Assembly (NCBI GenBank): GCA_903877095.1
Contig: CAIRCP010000167.1
Coordinates: forward strand, 1-64,000
DNA: 64,000 nt
Source: an uncultured Actinomycetes bacterium
Lineage (GTDB): Bacteria; Actinomycetota; Actinomycetes; Mycobacteriales; Mycobacteriaceae
Reading direction: 5' to 3'
This document shows positions 42,001 to 52,501 of this stretch, in pieces. Each line of letters begins with the position of its first letter. Within the stretch, counting starts at the first letter, position 1. The notes beneath the pieces were generated by a model. It did not search any database. It saw only the letters and a program-made list of their open reading frames with translations, and had not been told where the DNA came from. Both the position numbers and the translations under genes were made by a program.

Positions 42001-42123
42001 GACGAACAGCGGCCAGCGCACCACAACGCGGCCGACCCACCCGAAGATGCCGTCACCCTCGGCGGTGGCCTCGGTTGCTGCCGGCAGCTGGTGACGAACC
42101 ACTGCTCTATGGTACTGACCCAT
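39031..42123 (-). CDS. MmpL-family RND lipid transporter
   Basis: About 1030 aa; 12-TM RND architecture, [21 protein letters not shown] and [18 protein letters not shown] motifs. MmpL12-like by genomic position only. Confidence 0.92.
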   Translation of the reverse strand: [1030 protein letters not shown]

Positions 42124-42189
42124 CGCGGCTGTTCCGGGCACCCAAAGCGGCCGCGCGGGTGGCCCGCGGGCCGCATTGCGCGGGGCCGG

Positions 42190-42425
42190 TAGAATCTCCG
42201 GATCGGCGTCGATCCGGCTATCACCGGGGAGCCTTCGGAAGAACGGCCGCGCTGAGATCTTTCGCCGGGGCGGCCCAGTAGAACCGAACGGGCGGGCCCG
42301 TCACAGCCCTGCAATGAGCGACGTGCGCCGCACTGCGGCGTGCGTAAGCGGGGTGGTACCGCGGCGCTCGCGCACCTGCGCGTCGCCGTCCCCGTGCTGG
42401 TGAAACGGCACAGGAGGACGCCCCC
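42190..42425 (+). promoter_or_regulatory. Translational T-box riboswitch in the ileS leader (Ile specifier ATC)
   Basis: Short stem I CTCCGGATCGGCGTCGATCCGGCTATCACCGGGGAG (42196-42231) with ATC specifier at 42220-42222; T-box core GGGTGGTACCGCGG at 42351-42364; purine-rich SD AGGAGG 42412-42417 just before the ileS GTG. Fits the actinobacterial ileS T-box class. Confidence 0.92.
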
Positions 42426-45400
42426 GTGACTCATAACGGCTACCCGAAGCCCGCCGGCGGCTCCCCGGACTTCCCGGGCCTCGAACGTGACGTGCTCGCC
42501 TACTGGGCGGTCGACGACACCTTCCGCGCCAGCGTCGAACGCCGCGACGACGCGCCGGAGTATGTCTTCTACGACGGACCGCCGTTCGCCAACGGTCTGC
42601 CGCACTACGGCCACCTGCTCACCGGCTACGTCAAGGACATCGTTCCTCGTTACCGCACCATGCGTGGGTACAAAGTCGAGCGGCGCTTCGGCTGGGACAC
42701 CCACGGCCTGCCCGCCGAACTTGAGGTCCAGCGCCAGCTCGGCATCACCGACAAGGCGCAGATCGAGGAGATGGGCATCGGGACGTTCAACGACGCCTGC
42801 CGGGATTCGGTGCTGAAGTACACCAACGAGTGGCGCGCCTACGTCACCCGCCAGGCCCGCTGGGTGGACTTCGACAACGACTACAAGACTCTGGACATCT
42901 CGTTCATGGAGTCGGTCATCTGGGCCTTCAAACAGTTGTGGGACAAGGGCCTGGCCTACGAGGGCGTGCGGGTGCTGCCGTACTGCTGGAACGACGAGAC
43001 ACCGCTGTCGGCCCACGAACTGCGGATGGACGACGACGTCTACCAGAGCCGGCAGGACCCGGCCGTGACCGTCGGATTCCGTATCGCCGCAGCGGATTCC
43101 GCCGCACCGGATTCCGATCTGGCCGGCGCCTATCTGCTGGTCTGGACGACGACACCGTGGACGCTGCCGTCCAACCAGGCCGTCGCGGTCAATCCCGAGG
43201 TCGAGTACGTCCTGGTAGCCGGCCCAGCCGCGGATGACGACCGGCGCTACGTCATGGCGCGCCCCCGGCTGGGCGCCTACGCCCGGGAACTGGGGGAGGA
43301 CCCCGAAATTCTCGGCAGCTACACCGGCGCGCAGTTGCTGGGTCTGCGTTATCTGCCGCCGTTCCCGTACTTCGCCGACTCACCCAACGCTTTTCAGGTG
43401 TTGCGCGGCGACTTCGTCACCACCGAGGACGGCACCGGCGTGGTCCACATGGCCCCGGCCTACGGCGAGGACGACAAGGCGACCACCGACACGGTCGGCA
43501 TCGTGCCGGCCACGCCGGTGGACGCCAAAGGCCGTTTCGACGCCACGGTTCCGGATTACCAAGGGCTGCAGGTCTTCGACGCCAACCCGCAGATCATCCG
43601 TGACCTCAAGAACGGCACCGGATCGGCGGCCGTCAACGCCCCGGTGCTGCTGCGGCACGAGACCTACGACCACCCCTACCCGCACTGCTGGCGGTGCCGC
43701 AATCCGCTGATCTACCGGGCGGTGTCGTCATGGTTCGTGAAGGTCACCGACTTCCGCGACCGGATGGTCGAACTCAACCAGCAGATCACCTGGTATCCCG
43801 AACACGTCAAGGACGGCCAGTTCGGCAAGTGGCTCTCGAATGCCCGGGACTGGTCGATCTCGCGAAACCGCTACTGGGGTACGCCGATTCCGGTGTGGGT
43901 GAGCGACGATCCGGCCTATCCCCGCATTGATGTCTACGGCAGCCTCGACGAACTCGAACGTGACTTCGGGGTCCGGCCGGACAACCTGCACCGGCCCTAC
44001 ATCGACGAGTTGACCCGGCCCAACCCCGACGACCCGACCGGTCAAGCGACCATGCGGCGCATCGAGGACGTCTTCGACGTGTGGTTCGACTCCGGGTCGA
44101 TGCCGTTCGGGCAGGTGCACTACCCGTTCGAGAATGAAGACTGGTTCCGCGGTGTCGATTCCGCCGACCCCGCAAAGCGGGTCGACGGCCATTTCCCGGG
44201 CGACTTCATCGTCGAGTACATCGGTCAGACCCGCGGCTGGTTCTACACCCTGCACGTACTGGCGACTGCGCTGTTCGACCGTCCGGCGTTCAAAACCTGT
44301 GTGGCACACGGGATTGTTCTGGGCAACGACGGTCAGAAGATGAGCAAGTCGCTGCGGAACTACCCCGACGTGAATGAAGTGTTCGACCGCGACGGCTCCG
44401 ATGCGATGCGCTGGTTCCTGATGGCCTCGCCGATCCTGCGGGGCGGCAACCTCGTCGTCACCGAGCAGGGCATCCGCGAAGGGGTGCGTCAGGTCCTGCT
44501 GCCGCTGTGGAACGCCTACAGCTTCCTGGCGCTCTATGCACCGAAAGTTGGCGCCTGGCGCACCGATTCGACGCATGTGCTGGACCGCTACATCCTGGCC
44601 AAACTGGCGGTGCTGCGCGACGACCTCACCGCCGCGATGGACGTCTGCGACATCTCCGGCGCCTGCGAACAGCTGCGTCAGTTCACCGAGGCGCTGACGA
44701 ACTGGTACGTGCGCCGATCGCGTTCGCGGTTCTGGGAGGAAGACGCCGACGCGATCGACACCCTGCACACCGTGTTGGAGGTCACCACCCGCTTGGCCGC
44801 GCCGCTGCTGCCGATGGCGTGTGAAGTGATCTGGCGCGGCATCACCGGCGAGCGATCGGTGCACCTGTCCGACTGGCCCGAAGCGGACCCGGAAAAGGGC
44901 GGGGTGCCGGCCGACCCGGCGCTGGTCGCCGCCATGGACCAGGTTCGCGACGTCTGCTCGGCCGCGTCGTCGCTGCGCAAGGCCAAGAAGCTACGGGTGC
45001 GCCTGCCGCTTCCGAAACTCACTGTCGCGGTGGATAATCCGGAGCACCTGCGGCCCTTCACCGGCCTGATCGCCGACGAGCTGAACGTCAAGACGGTCGA
45101 GCTCACCGACGACATCGGCGCGCACGGCCGCTTCGAGTTGACGGTCAACGCCCGCGCGGCCGGCCCGCGGCTGGGCAAGGCCGTTCAGGAGGCAATCAAG
45201 GCCGTCAAGGCGGGCCAGGGCGTGCTCAATGCCGACGGGACGCTCAGCGCCGGCGAAGTGGTGCTCACCGAGGGCGAGTACGACTCCAAGCTGGTGGCGG
45301 CCGACCCGGCGTGCACGGCGGCGCTGGCCGGCGGTGCCGGCCTGGTGGTCCTCGACGACACCGTCACCGAAGAACTGGAGGCCGAAGGCTGGGCCAAGGA

Positions 45401-45620
45401 CCGTATCCGCGAATTGCAGGACCTACGAAAGTCTTCCGGGCTGGAGGTCTCGGATCGGATCGCGGTCGTCATGGCCGTCCCGGACGCGCACGCCGAGTGG
45501 GCGCGGGCGCACCGCGACCTGATCGGGCGCGAAATCCTGGCCACCGGCTTCGAATTCGGCGAGCCGACCGACGGTGTGGAGATCGGCGATGGGGTGCGGG
45601 TGTCGATCCGCAAGGCGTGA
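42426..45620 (+). CDS. ileS: Isoleucyl-tRNA synthetase
   Basis: [21 protein letters not shown] (HIGH-like), [13 protein letters not shown] (KMSKS); 1064 aa. Confidence 0.98.
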   Translation: MTHNGYPKPAGGSPDFPGLERDVLAYWAVDDTFRASVERRDDAPEYVFYDGPPFANGLPHYGHLLTGYVKDIVPRYRTMRGYKVERRFGWDTHGLPAELEVQRQLGITDKAQIEEMGIGTFNDACRDSVLKYTNEWRAYVTRQARWVDFDNDYKTLDISFMESVIWAFKQLWDKGLAYEGVRVLPYCWNDETPLSAHELRMDDDVYQSRQDPAVTVGFRIAAADSAAPDSDLAGAYLLVWTTTPWTLPSNQAVAVNPEVEYVLVAGPAADDDRRYVMARPRLGAYARELGEDPEILGSYTGAQLLGLRYLPPFPYFADSPNAFQVLRGDFVTTEDGTGVVHMAPAYGEDDKATTDTVGIVPATPVDAKGRFDATVPDYQGLQVFDANPQIIRDLKNGTGSAAVNAPVLLRHETYDHPYPHCWRCRNPLIYRAVSSWFVKVTDFRDRMVELNQQITWYPEHVKDGQFGKWLSNARDWSISRNRYWGTPIPVWVSDDPAYPRIDVYGSLDELERDFGVRPDNLHRPYIDELTRPNPDDPTGQATMRRIEDVFDVWFDSGSMPFGQVHYPFENEDWFRGVDSADPAKRVDGHFPGDFIVEYIGQTRGWFYTLHVLATALFDRPAFKTCVAHGIVLGNDGQKMSKSLRNYPDVNEVFDRDGSDAMRWFLMASPILRGGNLVVTEQGIREGVRQVLLPLWNAYSFLALYAPKVGAWRTDSTHVLDRYILAKLAVLRDDLTAAMDVCDISGACEQLRQFTEALTNWYVRRSRSRFWEEDADAIDTLHTVLEVTTRLAAPLLPMACEVIWRGITGERSVHLSDWPEADPEKGGVPADPALVAAMDQVRDVCSAASSLRKAKKLRVRLPLPKLTVAVDNPEHLRPFTGLIADELNVKTVELTDDIGAHGRFELTVNARAAGPRLGKAVQEAIKAVKAGQGVLNADGTLSAGEVVLTEGEYDSKLVAADPACTAALAGGAGLVVLDDTVTEELEAEGWAKDRIRELQDLRKSSGLEVSDRIAVVMAVPDAHAEWARAHRDLIGREILATGFEFGEPTDGVEIGDGVRVSIRKA

Positions 45621-45631
45621 CGGCGCGGCTC

Positions 45632-46369
45632 TTATTTCCCGCGTCGATCCATCAGGGCCTCGACGGTTGACGTGCCCCAGTACGTCCCGATGTGCAGTGG
45701 CCTCGGGTGGTCGGGTTGGTTGGCTTGTGTTTTCTTGCCCTGAGTGGCGATGAGAAAGTGGCCGCCGTTCGTAGCGGCGACGACTGCCAACGACTGCGCA
45801 AACAGGTCGTTCGACGTGCCGACGACGAAGTGGTTCAGCAGGATGAACGGGTTGGTCCGATCGAGCGTATCGACATGGGCGATGCGGTAGACGTACGTGT
45901 CACCTGGAGCGCCGAGTTCGAAGATCTGATCGTTCCACTTTCTCAGATCGTTTCTCGGGATGGTGGAGTCGATCTTGTCCAGCTGGGCCCGGGCTTCTCG
46001 GATGAAAGCGGTCAGATGAATGTGCAGCTGGTCCTGCGTTCTTCCGTCATAGGAGTTGATCCCCAACAGGATGTCGACGTTCTTCCCGAAGCTCTTGCGC
46101 GCCTCATCCCAGGCGGCCTGCCAGTAGTTCGGCAAGGTCGTATCGAGGACTTTCGGGCATTCGATGCCGGTGATCCGGAATTTGGGGACCAGCAGCCTGT
46201 TGGTGTCCTTGTTGAATTTGAAGAAGATGTCGCCACCGAGGAACACGTATCCCAGGTGCGCGAGGTCCGGCTTCAATTGGGCTGCCTCCCACAGCTCAAT
46301 GCGGTTTCCGTGAACGGTGTCCTTGTCACAGTCAGAAGGCGGGGTGAAACCCGGCGATGTTTCAGTCAT
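45632..46369 (-). CDS. CDP-diacylglycerol pyrophosphatase-like protein (Cdh family, HIT-like fold)
   Basis: LLVPKFRITGIECPKVLD...NYWQAAWDEAR...LGINSYDGRTQDQLHIHLTAFIREARAQLD closely resembles Cdh (INSxxGRTQxxxHIH). Confidence 0.82.
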   Translation of the reverse strand: MTETSPGFTPPSDCDKDTVHGNRIELWEAAQLKPDLAHLGYVFLGGDIFFKFNKDTNRLLVPKFRITGIECPKVLDTTLPNYWQAAWDEARKSFGKNVDILLGINSYDGRTQDQLHIHLTAFIREARAQLDKIDSTIPRNDLRKWNDQIFELGAPGDTYVYRIAHVDTLDRTNPFILLNHFVVGTSNDLFAQSLAVVAATNGGHFLIATQGKKTQANQPDHPRPLHIGTYWGTSTVEALMDRRGK

Positions 46370-46476
46370 TGGGGGACTCTCCTCGCGCCATCGGTTTAAC
46401 AGACGAATAGTTTGATCGGTCGAGACGCTACCGGGCGCTCGGCCGAGCGAGGCGGAAACCGGGATAGCCTGCAGAC

Positions 46477-47850
46477 GTGTCGCGCTGGGTGCTGCATTTC
46501 GACATGGACGCGTTCTTTGCGTCGGTCGAGCAGTTGACCCGGCCCACCCTGCGCGGCCGTCCGGTCCTGGTCGGCGGAACCGGCGGCCGCGGCGTGGTGG
46601 CCGGCGCCAGCTACGAGGCCCGTGCCTTCGGTGCACGGTCGGCCATGCCGGTGCATCAAGCGCGCCGTCTGGTCGGCGCCGCCGCGGTGGTGCTCCCGCC
46701 GCGCGGCGCGGTCTACGGCGCCGCGAGCAGGCGGGTGATGGAGACCGTCCGCGTGATCGTCCCGGTGCTGGAACAACTGTCTTTTGATGAGGCGTTCGGT
46801 GAACCGGCCGAACTGTCCGGGGCGTCGGCAGCCGAGGTGGAACGGTTCTGCGCCGGTCTACGCCGGCAGGTGCTCGAACAGACCGGCCTGGTCACGTCGG
46901 TCGGCGCCGGGTCGGGTAAGCAGATCGCCAAGATCGCCTCGGGTCTGGCCAAACCCGACGGGCTGCGGGTGATCCGCCGCGACGAGGAGCAGATCCTGCT
47001 GGAAAGCCTTCCGGTGCGCCGTCTTTGGGGTATCGGACCGGTAGCCGAGGAGAAGTTGCACCGGCTGGGCATCGACACCGTCGGCAAGCTCGCGGCGCTG
47101 ACCGATGCCGAAGCCGCCGACGTTCTCGGCGGCAGCATCGGGCCGGCGCTGCATCGGTTGGCCCGCGGCATCGACGACCGGCCGGTGGCCGAACGCGCCG
47201 AAGCCAAACAGATCAGCGCCGAGTCCACCTTCGCCGCCGACCTGACCACCGTCGAGCAACTCCGCGAGGCAGTCGGGCCGATCGCCGAGTACGCCCATCG
47301 CAGACTGCTGCGCGACGGCCGGGGCGCCCGGACGGTGACGGTAAAGCTCAAGAAGGCCGACATGTCGACGCTGACCCGCTCGGCCACCCTGCCGTACGCC
47401 ACCGCCGACGCCGGCACGCTCACCGCCACCGCGTACCGGCTGCTCCTCGATCCGCGTGACATCGGCCCGATTCGCCTTCTCGGCGTGGGCTTTTCCGGTC
47501 TCAGCGACGTCCGGCAGGAGTCGCTGTTCCCCCACCTCGATCAGCATGAGATCGCGTCGTCGGAGAGTGGATCCTTATCTGCACCAAGCGAGTTCGTAAC
47601 TGGTACGGCCGGGTGGCGGGTCGGGGACGACGTCGCCCATCCCCAGTACGGTCACGGCTGGGTGCAGGGCGCTGGACACGGAGTGGTCAGCGTGCGCTTC
47701 GAATCCCGAAGCACCGGTTCGGGGTTGATGCGGACCTTCGCGATCGACACCCCCGACCTCACCGCAGCCGACCCGCTCGACAGCCTCGACTGGCCGGAGT
47801 TCCTGGCCGGCCGTTCATCCCCAGCGGGCGACGACCTCGTCGACGGGTAG
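46477..47850 (+). CDS. dinB: DNA polymerase IV-like Y-family polymerase (Rv1537/DinX-like)
   Basis: [59 protein letters not shown]-like motif. Confidence 0.96.
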   Translation: MSRWVLHFDMDAFFASVEQLTRPTLRGRPVLVGGTGGRGVVAGASYEARAFGARSAMPVHQARRLVGAAAVVLPPRGAVYGAASRRVMETVRVIVPVLEQLSFDEAFGEPAELSGASAAEVERFCAGLRRQVLEQTGLVTSVGAGSGKQIAKIASGLAKPDGLRVIRRDEEQILLESLPVRRLWGIGPVAEEKLHRLGIDTVGKLAALTDAEAADVLGGSIGPALHRLARGIDDRPVAERAEAKQISAESTFAADLTTVEQLREAVGPIAEYAHRRLLRDGRGARTVTVKLKKADMSTLTRSATLPYATADAGTLTATAYRLLLDPRDIGPIRLLGVGFSGLSDVRQESLFPHLDQHEIASSESGSLSAPSEFVTGTAGWRVGDDVAHPQYGHGWVQGAGHGVVSVRFESRSTGSGLMRTFAIDTPDLTAADPLDSLDWPEFLAGRSSPAGDDLVDG

Positions 47851-48747
47851 GCCCGCGGCCAGCGCCGCAGTCAACAGCACCCGCGCCTGACCGCTGCGCA
47901 ATTGCGGCACCAGCACCGCGCCTGCCGCTGCGACGTCGTGCCCCGGCCCGTAGGCCGCGTGGGTCCCGCCGCCGGCCACCCTGGTCGTCACCGCGACCGC
48001 CACACCGGCCGCGCAGGCTCGCGCGACCGCATCCACCACCGCCGGGCCGGCATTGCCCGCGCCCATCGCCTCGACAACCACCCCGCGGGCTCCGGCGGCG
48101 ACGAAGGCGTCGATCGCCGTCCCGTCCGCCCCGGGATACGCCGCAGCGATATCCACCCGCGGAGCCGACCCCAGCGCTCCCAGATACGGACGTTCCTTGG
48201 CGCTGTCCGGGGCGAACACGCCGTCCACTGAGCCGACCGAGCCCACCCGGGTGCCGCCGAAGAGGGCCGGGCCACCCTGCTTGGTCAAGCCCAGCGGCGC
48301 GAGCACCGCACCGGCGAAACTGACCAGCACCCCCAGGCCGCGGGCCTGGGCACTGCTCGCCACCACGCAGGCATCGCGCAGATTGGCCGGTCCGTCGGAG
48401 TCCGGTGCGTCGGCGGCGTGCGCAGCCCCGGTCAGCACCACCGGCACGTCCCCGCGGTATCCGAGGTCCAGCCAGAGCGCGGTCTCCTCCATGGTGTCTG
48501 TGCCGTGGGTGATCACGATGCCGTCGGCGTAGCCCGCCCCGGCGTTGACCGCGTCCGCGATCCGCAGCCAATCGGCCGGGGTGAGCTCCGAACTGTCGAC
48601 GCTCATCAGATCCACCACATCGACGGCCGCGCCGGGGTCGAGCGCGGCGGTCAGGTCGTCGCCGCTGCGCGCCGGACGCAACACCCCGTCGGCCCCGGAA
48701 CTGGTCGCAATCGTGCCGCCGGTGGTGATAACGACCAGGCGTGTCAT
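47815..48747 (-). CDS. ansA: L-asparaginase
   Basis: [37 protein letters not shown]; convergent with dinB, 36-nt 3' overlap. Confidence 0.94.
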   Translation of the reverse strand: MTRLVVITTGGTIATSSGADGVLRPARSGDDLTAALDPGAAVDVVDLMSVDSSELTPADWLRIADAVNAGAGYADGIVITHGTDTMEETALWLDLGYRGDVPVVLTGAAHAADAPDSDGPANLRDACVVASSAQARGLGVLVSFAGAVLAPLGLTKQGGPALFGGTRVGSVGSVDGVFAPDSAKERPYLGALGSAPRVDIAAAYPGADGTAIDAFVAAGARGVVVEAMGAGNAGPAVVDAVARACAAGVAVAVTTRVAGGGTHAAYGPGHDVAAAGAVLVPQLRSGQARVLLTAALAAGLPVDEVVARWG

Positions 48748-48790
48748 GCCCGTCATCATGCCCGGCCAGATAACAGGGAATGATGGGGGA

Positions 48791-49429
48791 GTGACTGACC
48801 AGACCGCGCCCGGCTCAGACGGGTCCCGTCCGGCCGTTGGCGAGCCGGCATCCGCCCCGCTGCGACGGCGCCTGCGGCTTCTGCTCTCCGTGGCGGCCTT
48901 GGTGTTGATCCTCGACATCGTCACGAAGGTTCTGGCCGTCAAGTTCCTGACGCCGGGGGTTCCGGTGTCGATCATCGGCGACACCGTCACCTGGACTCTG
49001 GTGCGCAATTCCGGGGCCGCCTTCTCGATGGCCACCGGGTACACCTGGGTGCTGACCCTGGTCGCGACCGGCGTGGTACTCGGCATCATCTGGATGGGTC
49101 GGCGGCTGGTGTCGCCGTGGTGGGCCGTCGGTCTGGGCATGATCCTCGGCGGCGCCCTGGGCAACCTGGTGGACCGCTTCTTCCGCTCGCCCGGCCCATT
49201 GCGTGGACACGTCGTGGATTTCCTGTCCATCGGGTGGTGGCCGGTGTTCAACGTCGCCGATCCCGCGGTGGTGGGCGGGGCCATCCTGCTCGTCGGCCTC
49301 TCGCTGTTCGGGTACGACTTCGACGCGCCGGACCGCCGCGGGGACGCCGAAAGCCCGCAGCGGCGAGGCAATTCCGACACCCATGACGCGACCGGAAGCC
49401 GCGCCGACGCCGGCGCCGAGTCGGCCTGA
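48791..49429 (+). CDS. lspA: Lipoprotein signal peptidase
   Basis: [71 protein letters not shown]. Confidence 0.96.
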   Translation: MTDQTAPGSDGSRPAVGEPASAPLRRRLRLLLSVAALVLILDIVTKVLAVKFLTPGVPVSIIGDTVTWTLVRNSGAAFSMATGYTWVLTLVATGVVLGIIWMGRRLVSPWWAVGLGMILGGALGNLVDRFFRSPGPLRGHVVDFLSIGWWPVFNVADPAVVGGAILLVGLSLFGYDFDAPDRRGDAESPQRRGNSDTHDATGSRADAGAESA

Positions 49430-50355
49430 TGGCCGAGCGGTCGATGCCGGTCCCCGAGGGGCTGGCCGGGATGCGGGTCGACGCCGGACTGGCGCGGCTG
49501 CTCGGCTTGTCGCGCACCGCGGTCGCGTCCGTCGCCGAGAACGGCGGCGTCGAAGTCGACGGGGTGCTGCTGGGTAAGTCCGATCGTCTCGAAGCCGGTG
49601 CGTGGCTGACCGTCACGTTCCCGGAAGAGCCTGCGCCGGTGGAGAACACCCCCGTCGAAGTCGAAGGCATGACCATCCTCTACGCCGACGACGACATCGT
49701 CGCCGTCGACAAACCGCCCGGGGTGGCAGCACACGCCACGGTGGGCTGGCACGGCCCCACGGTGCTCGGCGGCTTGGCGGCAGCGGGGTTCCGCATCAGC
49801 ACCTCCGGGGTTCACGAGCGTCAGGGCATCGTGCAACGACTCGACGCCGGAACCTCCGGGGTGATGGTCGTCGCGCAGTCCGAGCATGCCTACACGGTGC
49901 TCAAACGGGCGTTCAAACAGCGAACCGTCGACAAGCGGTATCACGCTGTGGTGCAAGGACATCCGGACCCGTCGAGCGGCACGATCGACGCGCCGATCGG
50001 GCGGCACCGGGGGCATGACTGGAAGTTCGCCGTCACCGAGGGCGGCCGGCACAGCATCACCCATTACGACACCGTGGAGATGTTCCGCTCGGCCAGCCTG
50101 CTCGACATCCACCTGGAAACCGGTCGCACGCACCAGATCCGGGTGCACTTCGCCGCGCTGCATCACCCCTGCGCGGGTGATCCGACCTACGGCGCGGACC
50201 CGGTGCTCGCCAAACGGCTCGGACTGGAACGCCAGTGGCTGCACGCGCGCTCGCTGGCTTTCGCGCACCCGGCCGACGGGAGGCGCATCGAGATCACCAG
50301 TCCTTATCCTGCTGACCTGCAGCACGCACTCGACGTCCTGCACGCCGAATCGTGA
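49429..50355 (+). CDS. RluD-family pseudouridine synthase (Rv1540-like)
   Basis: [44 protein letters not shown]4 domain N-terminus; overlaps lspA by 1 nt. Confidence 0.94.
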   Translation: MAERSMPVPEGLAGMRVDAGLARLLGLSRTAVASVAENGGVEVDGVLLGKSDRLEAGAWLTVTFPEEPAPVENTPVEVEGMTILYADDDIVAVDKPPGVAAHATVGWHGPTVLGGLAAAGFRISTSGVHERQGIVQRLDAGTSGVMVVAQSEHAYTVLKRAFKQRTVDKRYHAVVQGHPDPSSGTIDAPIGRHRGHDWKFAVTEGGRHSITHYDTVEMFRSASLLDIHLETGRTHQIRVHFAALHHPCAGDPTYGADPVLAKRLGLERQWLHARSLAFAHPADGRRIEITSPYPADLQHALDVLHAES

Positions 50356-51245
50356 CGACGACCCGGCCGGCCGAACGGGACGCGACCGGACTGCTCTTCG
50401 GGCTCGGCGCCTACGTCTCCTGGGGGATCTTCCCGGCCTTCTTCCCGCTACTCAAACCGGCCGGCCCGGTGGAGATTCTGGCTCACCGCATCGTCTGGAC
50501 GGTGTTGCTGATGGCTGTTGTCCTGGCAGCGATTGGCAAGCTGTCCGACCTGCGGTCGCTGAGCCGTCGCACCTGGCTGCTGCTGATCTGCGCCGCGGCG
50601 CTGATCTCCACCAACTGGCTGATCTACATCTACGCGGTGAACTCCGGTCACGTCGTCGATGCCGCCCTCGGCTATTTCATCAACCCGCTGGTCAGCGTTC
50701 TGCTCGGCGTTGTGCTGTTCGGTGAGCGCCTGAACCGGGCCCAGACCATCGCGGTGATCATCGCCGTGGTCGCGGTGGGACTGCTGGCCAGCGGAGCCGG
50801 TGGCGCCCCTTGGATCGCCCTGGGTCTGGCCGTGTCGTTCGGGCTCTACGGAGCCGTCAAGAAGGTGGTGCCGGCCGACCCGCGGGTCAGCGTGGCGGTG
50901 GAAACCGCCGTCGCGGCGCCGTTCGCGCTGGCCTACCTGGTGGCCTTGCAGATCGGCGGCACCAGCCAATTCACCGGCAACGGCGCCGGTCATGTGGTGC
51001 TGCTCATGCTGTGCGGGCCGATCACCGCCGTGCCGTTGTTGTGTTTCGCCGCCGCGGCCCAACGGCTGCCGCTGGTCACCATGGGGCTGCTGCAGTATCT
51101 GACGCCGTCGATGCAGATGACCTGGGGCCTGCTGGTGGGTCACGAGCCGATGAGTCCGCTGCGGTGGGCCGGTTTCGCGTTGATCTGGCTGGCCCTTGGG
51201 GTGTTCAGCGCCGACGCGCTGCGGCGCGCCCGGAGCCCGCGATGA
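50352..51245 (+). CDS. rarD: RarD/EamA-family transporter
   Basis: [73 protein letters not shown]. Confidence 0.93.
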   Translation: MTTTRPAERDATGLLFGLGAYVSWGIFPAFFPLLKPAGPVEILAHRIVWTVLLMAVVLAAIGKLSDLRSLSRRTWLLLICAAALISTNWLIYIYAVNSGHVVDAALGYFINPLVSVLLGVVLFGERLNRAQTIAVIIAVVAVGLLASGAGGAPWIALGLAVSFGLYGAVKKVVPADPRVSVAVETAVAAPFALAYLVALQIGGTSQFTGNGAGHVVLLMLCGPITAVPLLCFAAAAQRLPLVTMGLLQYLTPSMQMTWGLLVGHEPMSPLRWAGFALIWLALGVFSADALRRARSPR

Positions 51246-52462
51246 CGACCATCAGCCCGCGCCGCCGTCGCGGTTACGTGATCGCCGCCGTGCTGCTCGT
51301 GCTGTGGGCGGCTGCACTGCTGGCGATCGCGGTGACGGTCATGCCCGACCTGTACTGGTATTCCTACTTCGCAGTGGACTACTCGCTGGGGTTCATCCGC
51401 CGCGGACTGGCGGGGGAACTGCTGGGATTGTTCGGCCCGGAGCATTATTTCGCCGGATTGCGGGTGTTGCGCTGGCTGCCGACGGTGTTGTTCGTCGCCG
51501 GCCTGGCCGCCGTGGCGTGGGCGGTCCGACCCCGACGTTCCGAACGGCGGCTGCTGCTGGCGCTGCTGATCCCGGTGCTGCCGTTCGGCTTTGCCTTCGG
51601 CGTCTTCTCGGCGCGAACCGACCTGCTCGCCGCGACCGCGCTGGCGGTCTTCGCCTGCGTATTGACCCTGCTCCACCGCACCCGCTCGGTCCTGGCCGCC
51701 AGCGCGGCCTACGGCGCGATCACCGCGGTACTGACCTTGATCCACGAGGCCACCCCGTTCCTGTTCGGCCTCGGCACCATCGCGGCACTGGCCGCGCTGG
51801 CCGACGAACTCGGCACGAGAGCCTTCCGGTCCGCCGTAGCCCTGGCGATCGGGCCGTCGCTGCTGACCGGCCTCGCCGTGGCCGTGCTGGGCCGACGCGG
51901 ACTGTCCGGCCAGCTGTGCGGGCTGGTGCCGCACGGCCCGGCGAATCATCCGCTGGCCGGGCACCCGACCCTCGGGCAGTTATTGCGCGGCTTCCACTAC
52001 GACATCGACTACCACGACTGGACCTGCCGGGCGATCCTGCCGCTGTTCGACCAGAGCGTCGGAGACGGTCTGCGGTTCGTCGGGAGCATCGGCGTCGGCG
52101 CCCTGGCCGCCTCGACCGCGTACGGGATCGGGGTGCTGGCCGTCACCGTGCTGGCGATCAGCCACGTCTCCGGCGTGCCCGTGACACGGTTCCGGTCGCT
52201 GCTGGGCCGGCGGCGCTGGGAAGTTCTCGCCGGGGTGGTGTTACTGCTGCCGATCTTCCTGACCGGCGTCGACTGGATCCGCTGGTGGGTCATCGCCGCC
52301 TTCGACCTCGGCATCGTCTTCCTGCTGTTCGCGTCCGCCCAACCCGAACCCGACCGGCCGGCCACCCGGCGCACCCTGCGGGTCTTCGCCGTCTTCGCGG
52401 TCCTGCTGGCGGTGTTGCCGGTGGGAATCATCCCGGGCTTCGGCGCTCCGGTGCCGATGTGA
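51242..52462 (+). CDS. Multi-TM integral membrane protein of unknown function
   Basis: 407 codons, about 10 hydrophobic segments; VDYSLGFIRRGLAGELLGLFGPE near N-terminus; overlaps rarD by 4 nt. Confidence 0.7.
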   Translation: MTTISPRRRRGYVIAAVLLVLWAAALLAIAVTVMPDLYWYSYFAVDYSLGFIRRGLAGELLGLFGPEHYFAGLRVLRWLPTVLFVAGLAAVAWAVRPRRSERRLLLALLIPVLPFGFAFGVFSARTDLLAATALAVFACVLTLLHRTRSVLAASAAYGAITAVLTLIHEATPFLFGLGTIAALAALADELGTRAFRSAVALAIGPSLLTGLAVAVLGRRGLSGQLCGLVPHGPANHPLAGHPTLGQLLRGFHYDIDYHDWTCRAILPLFDQSVGDGLRFVGSIGVGALAASTAYGIGVLAVTVLAISHVSGVPVTRFRSLLGRRRWEVLAGVVLLLPIFLTGVDWIRWWVIAAFDLGIVFLLFASAQPEPDRPATRRTLRVFAVFAVLLAVLPVGIIPGFGAPVPM

Positions 52463-52501
52463 CACCCGTGACGCCCCGGCGGCAGGTACCTTGCAGGCAT
52501 C

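Noticed and set aside
47815-47850. 36-nt overlap of dinB and ansA 3' ends
   Set aside because: Short convergent overlaps are common in compact high-GC genomes; no further signal here.
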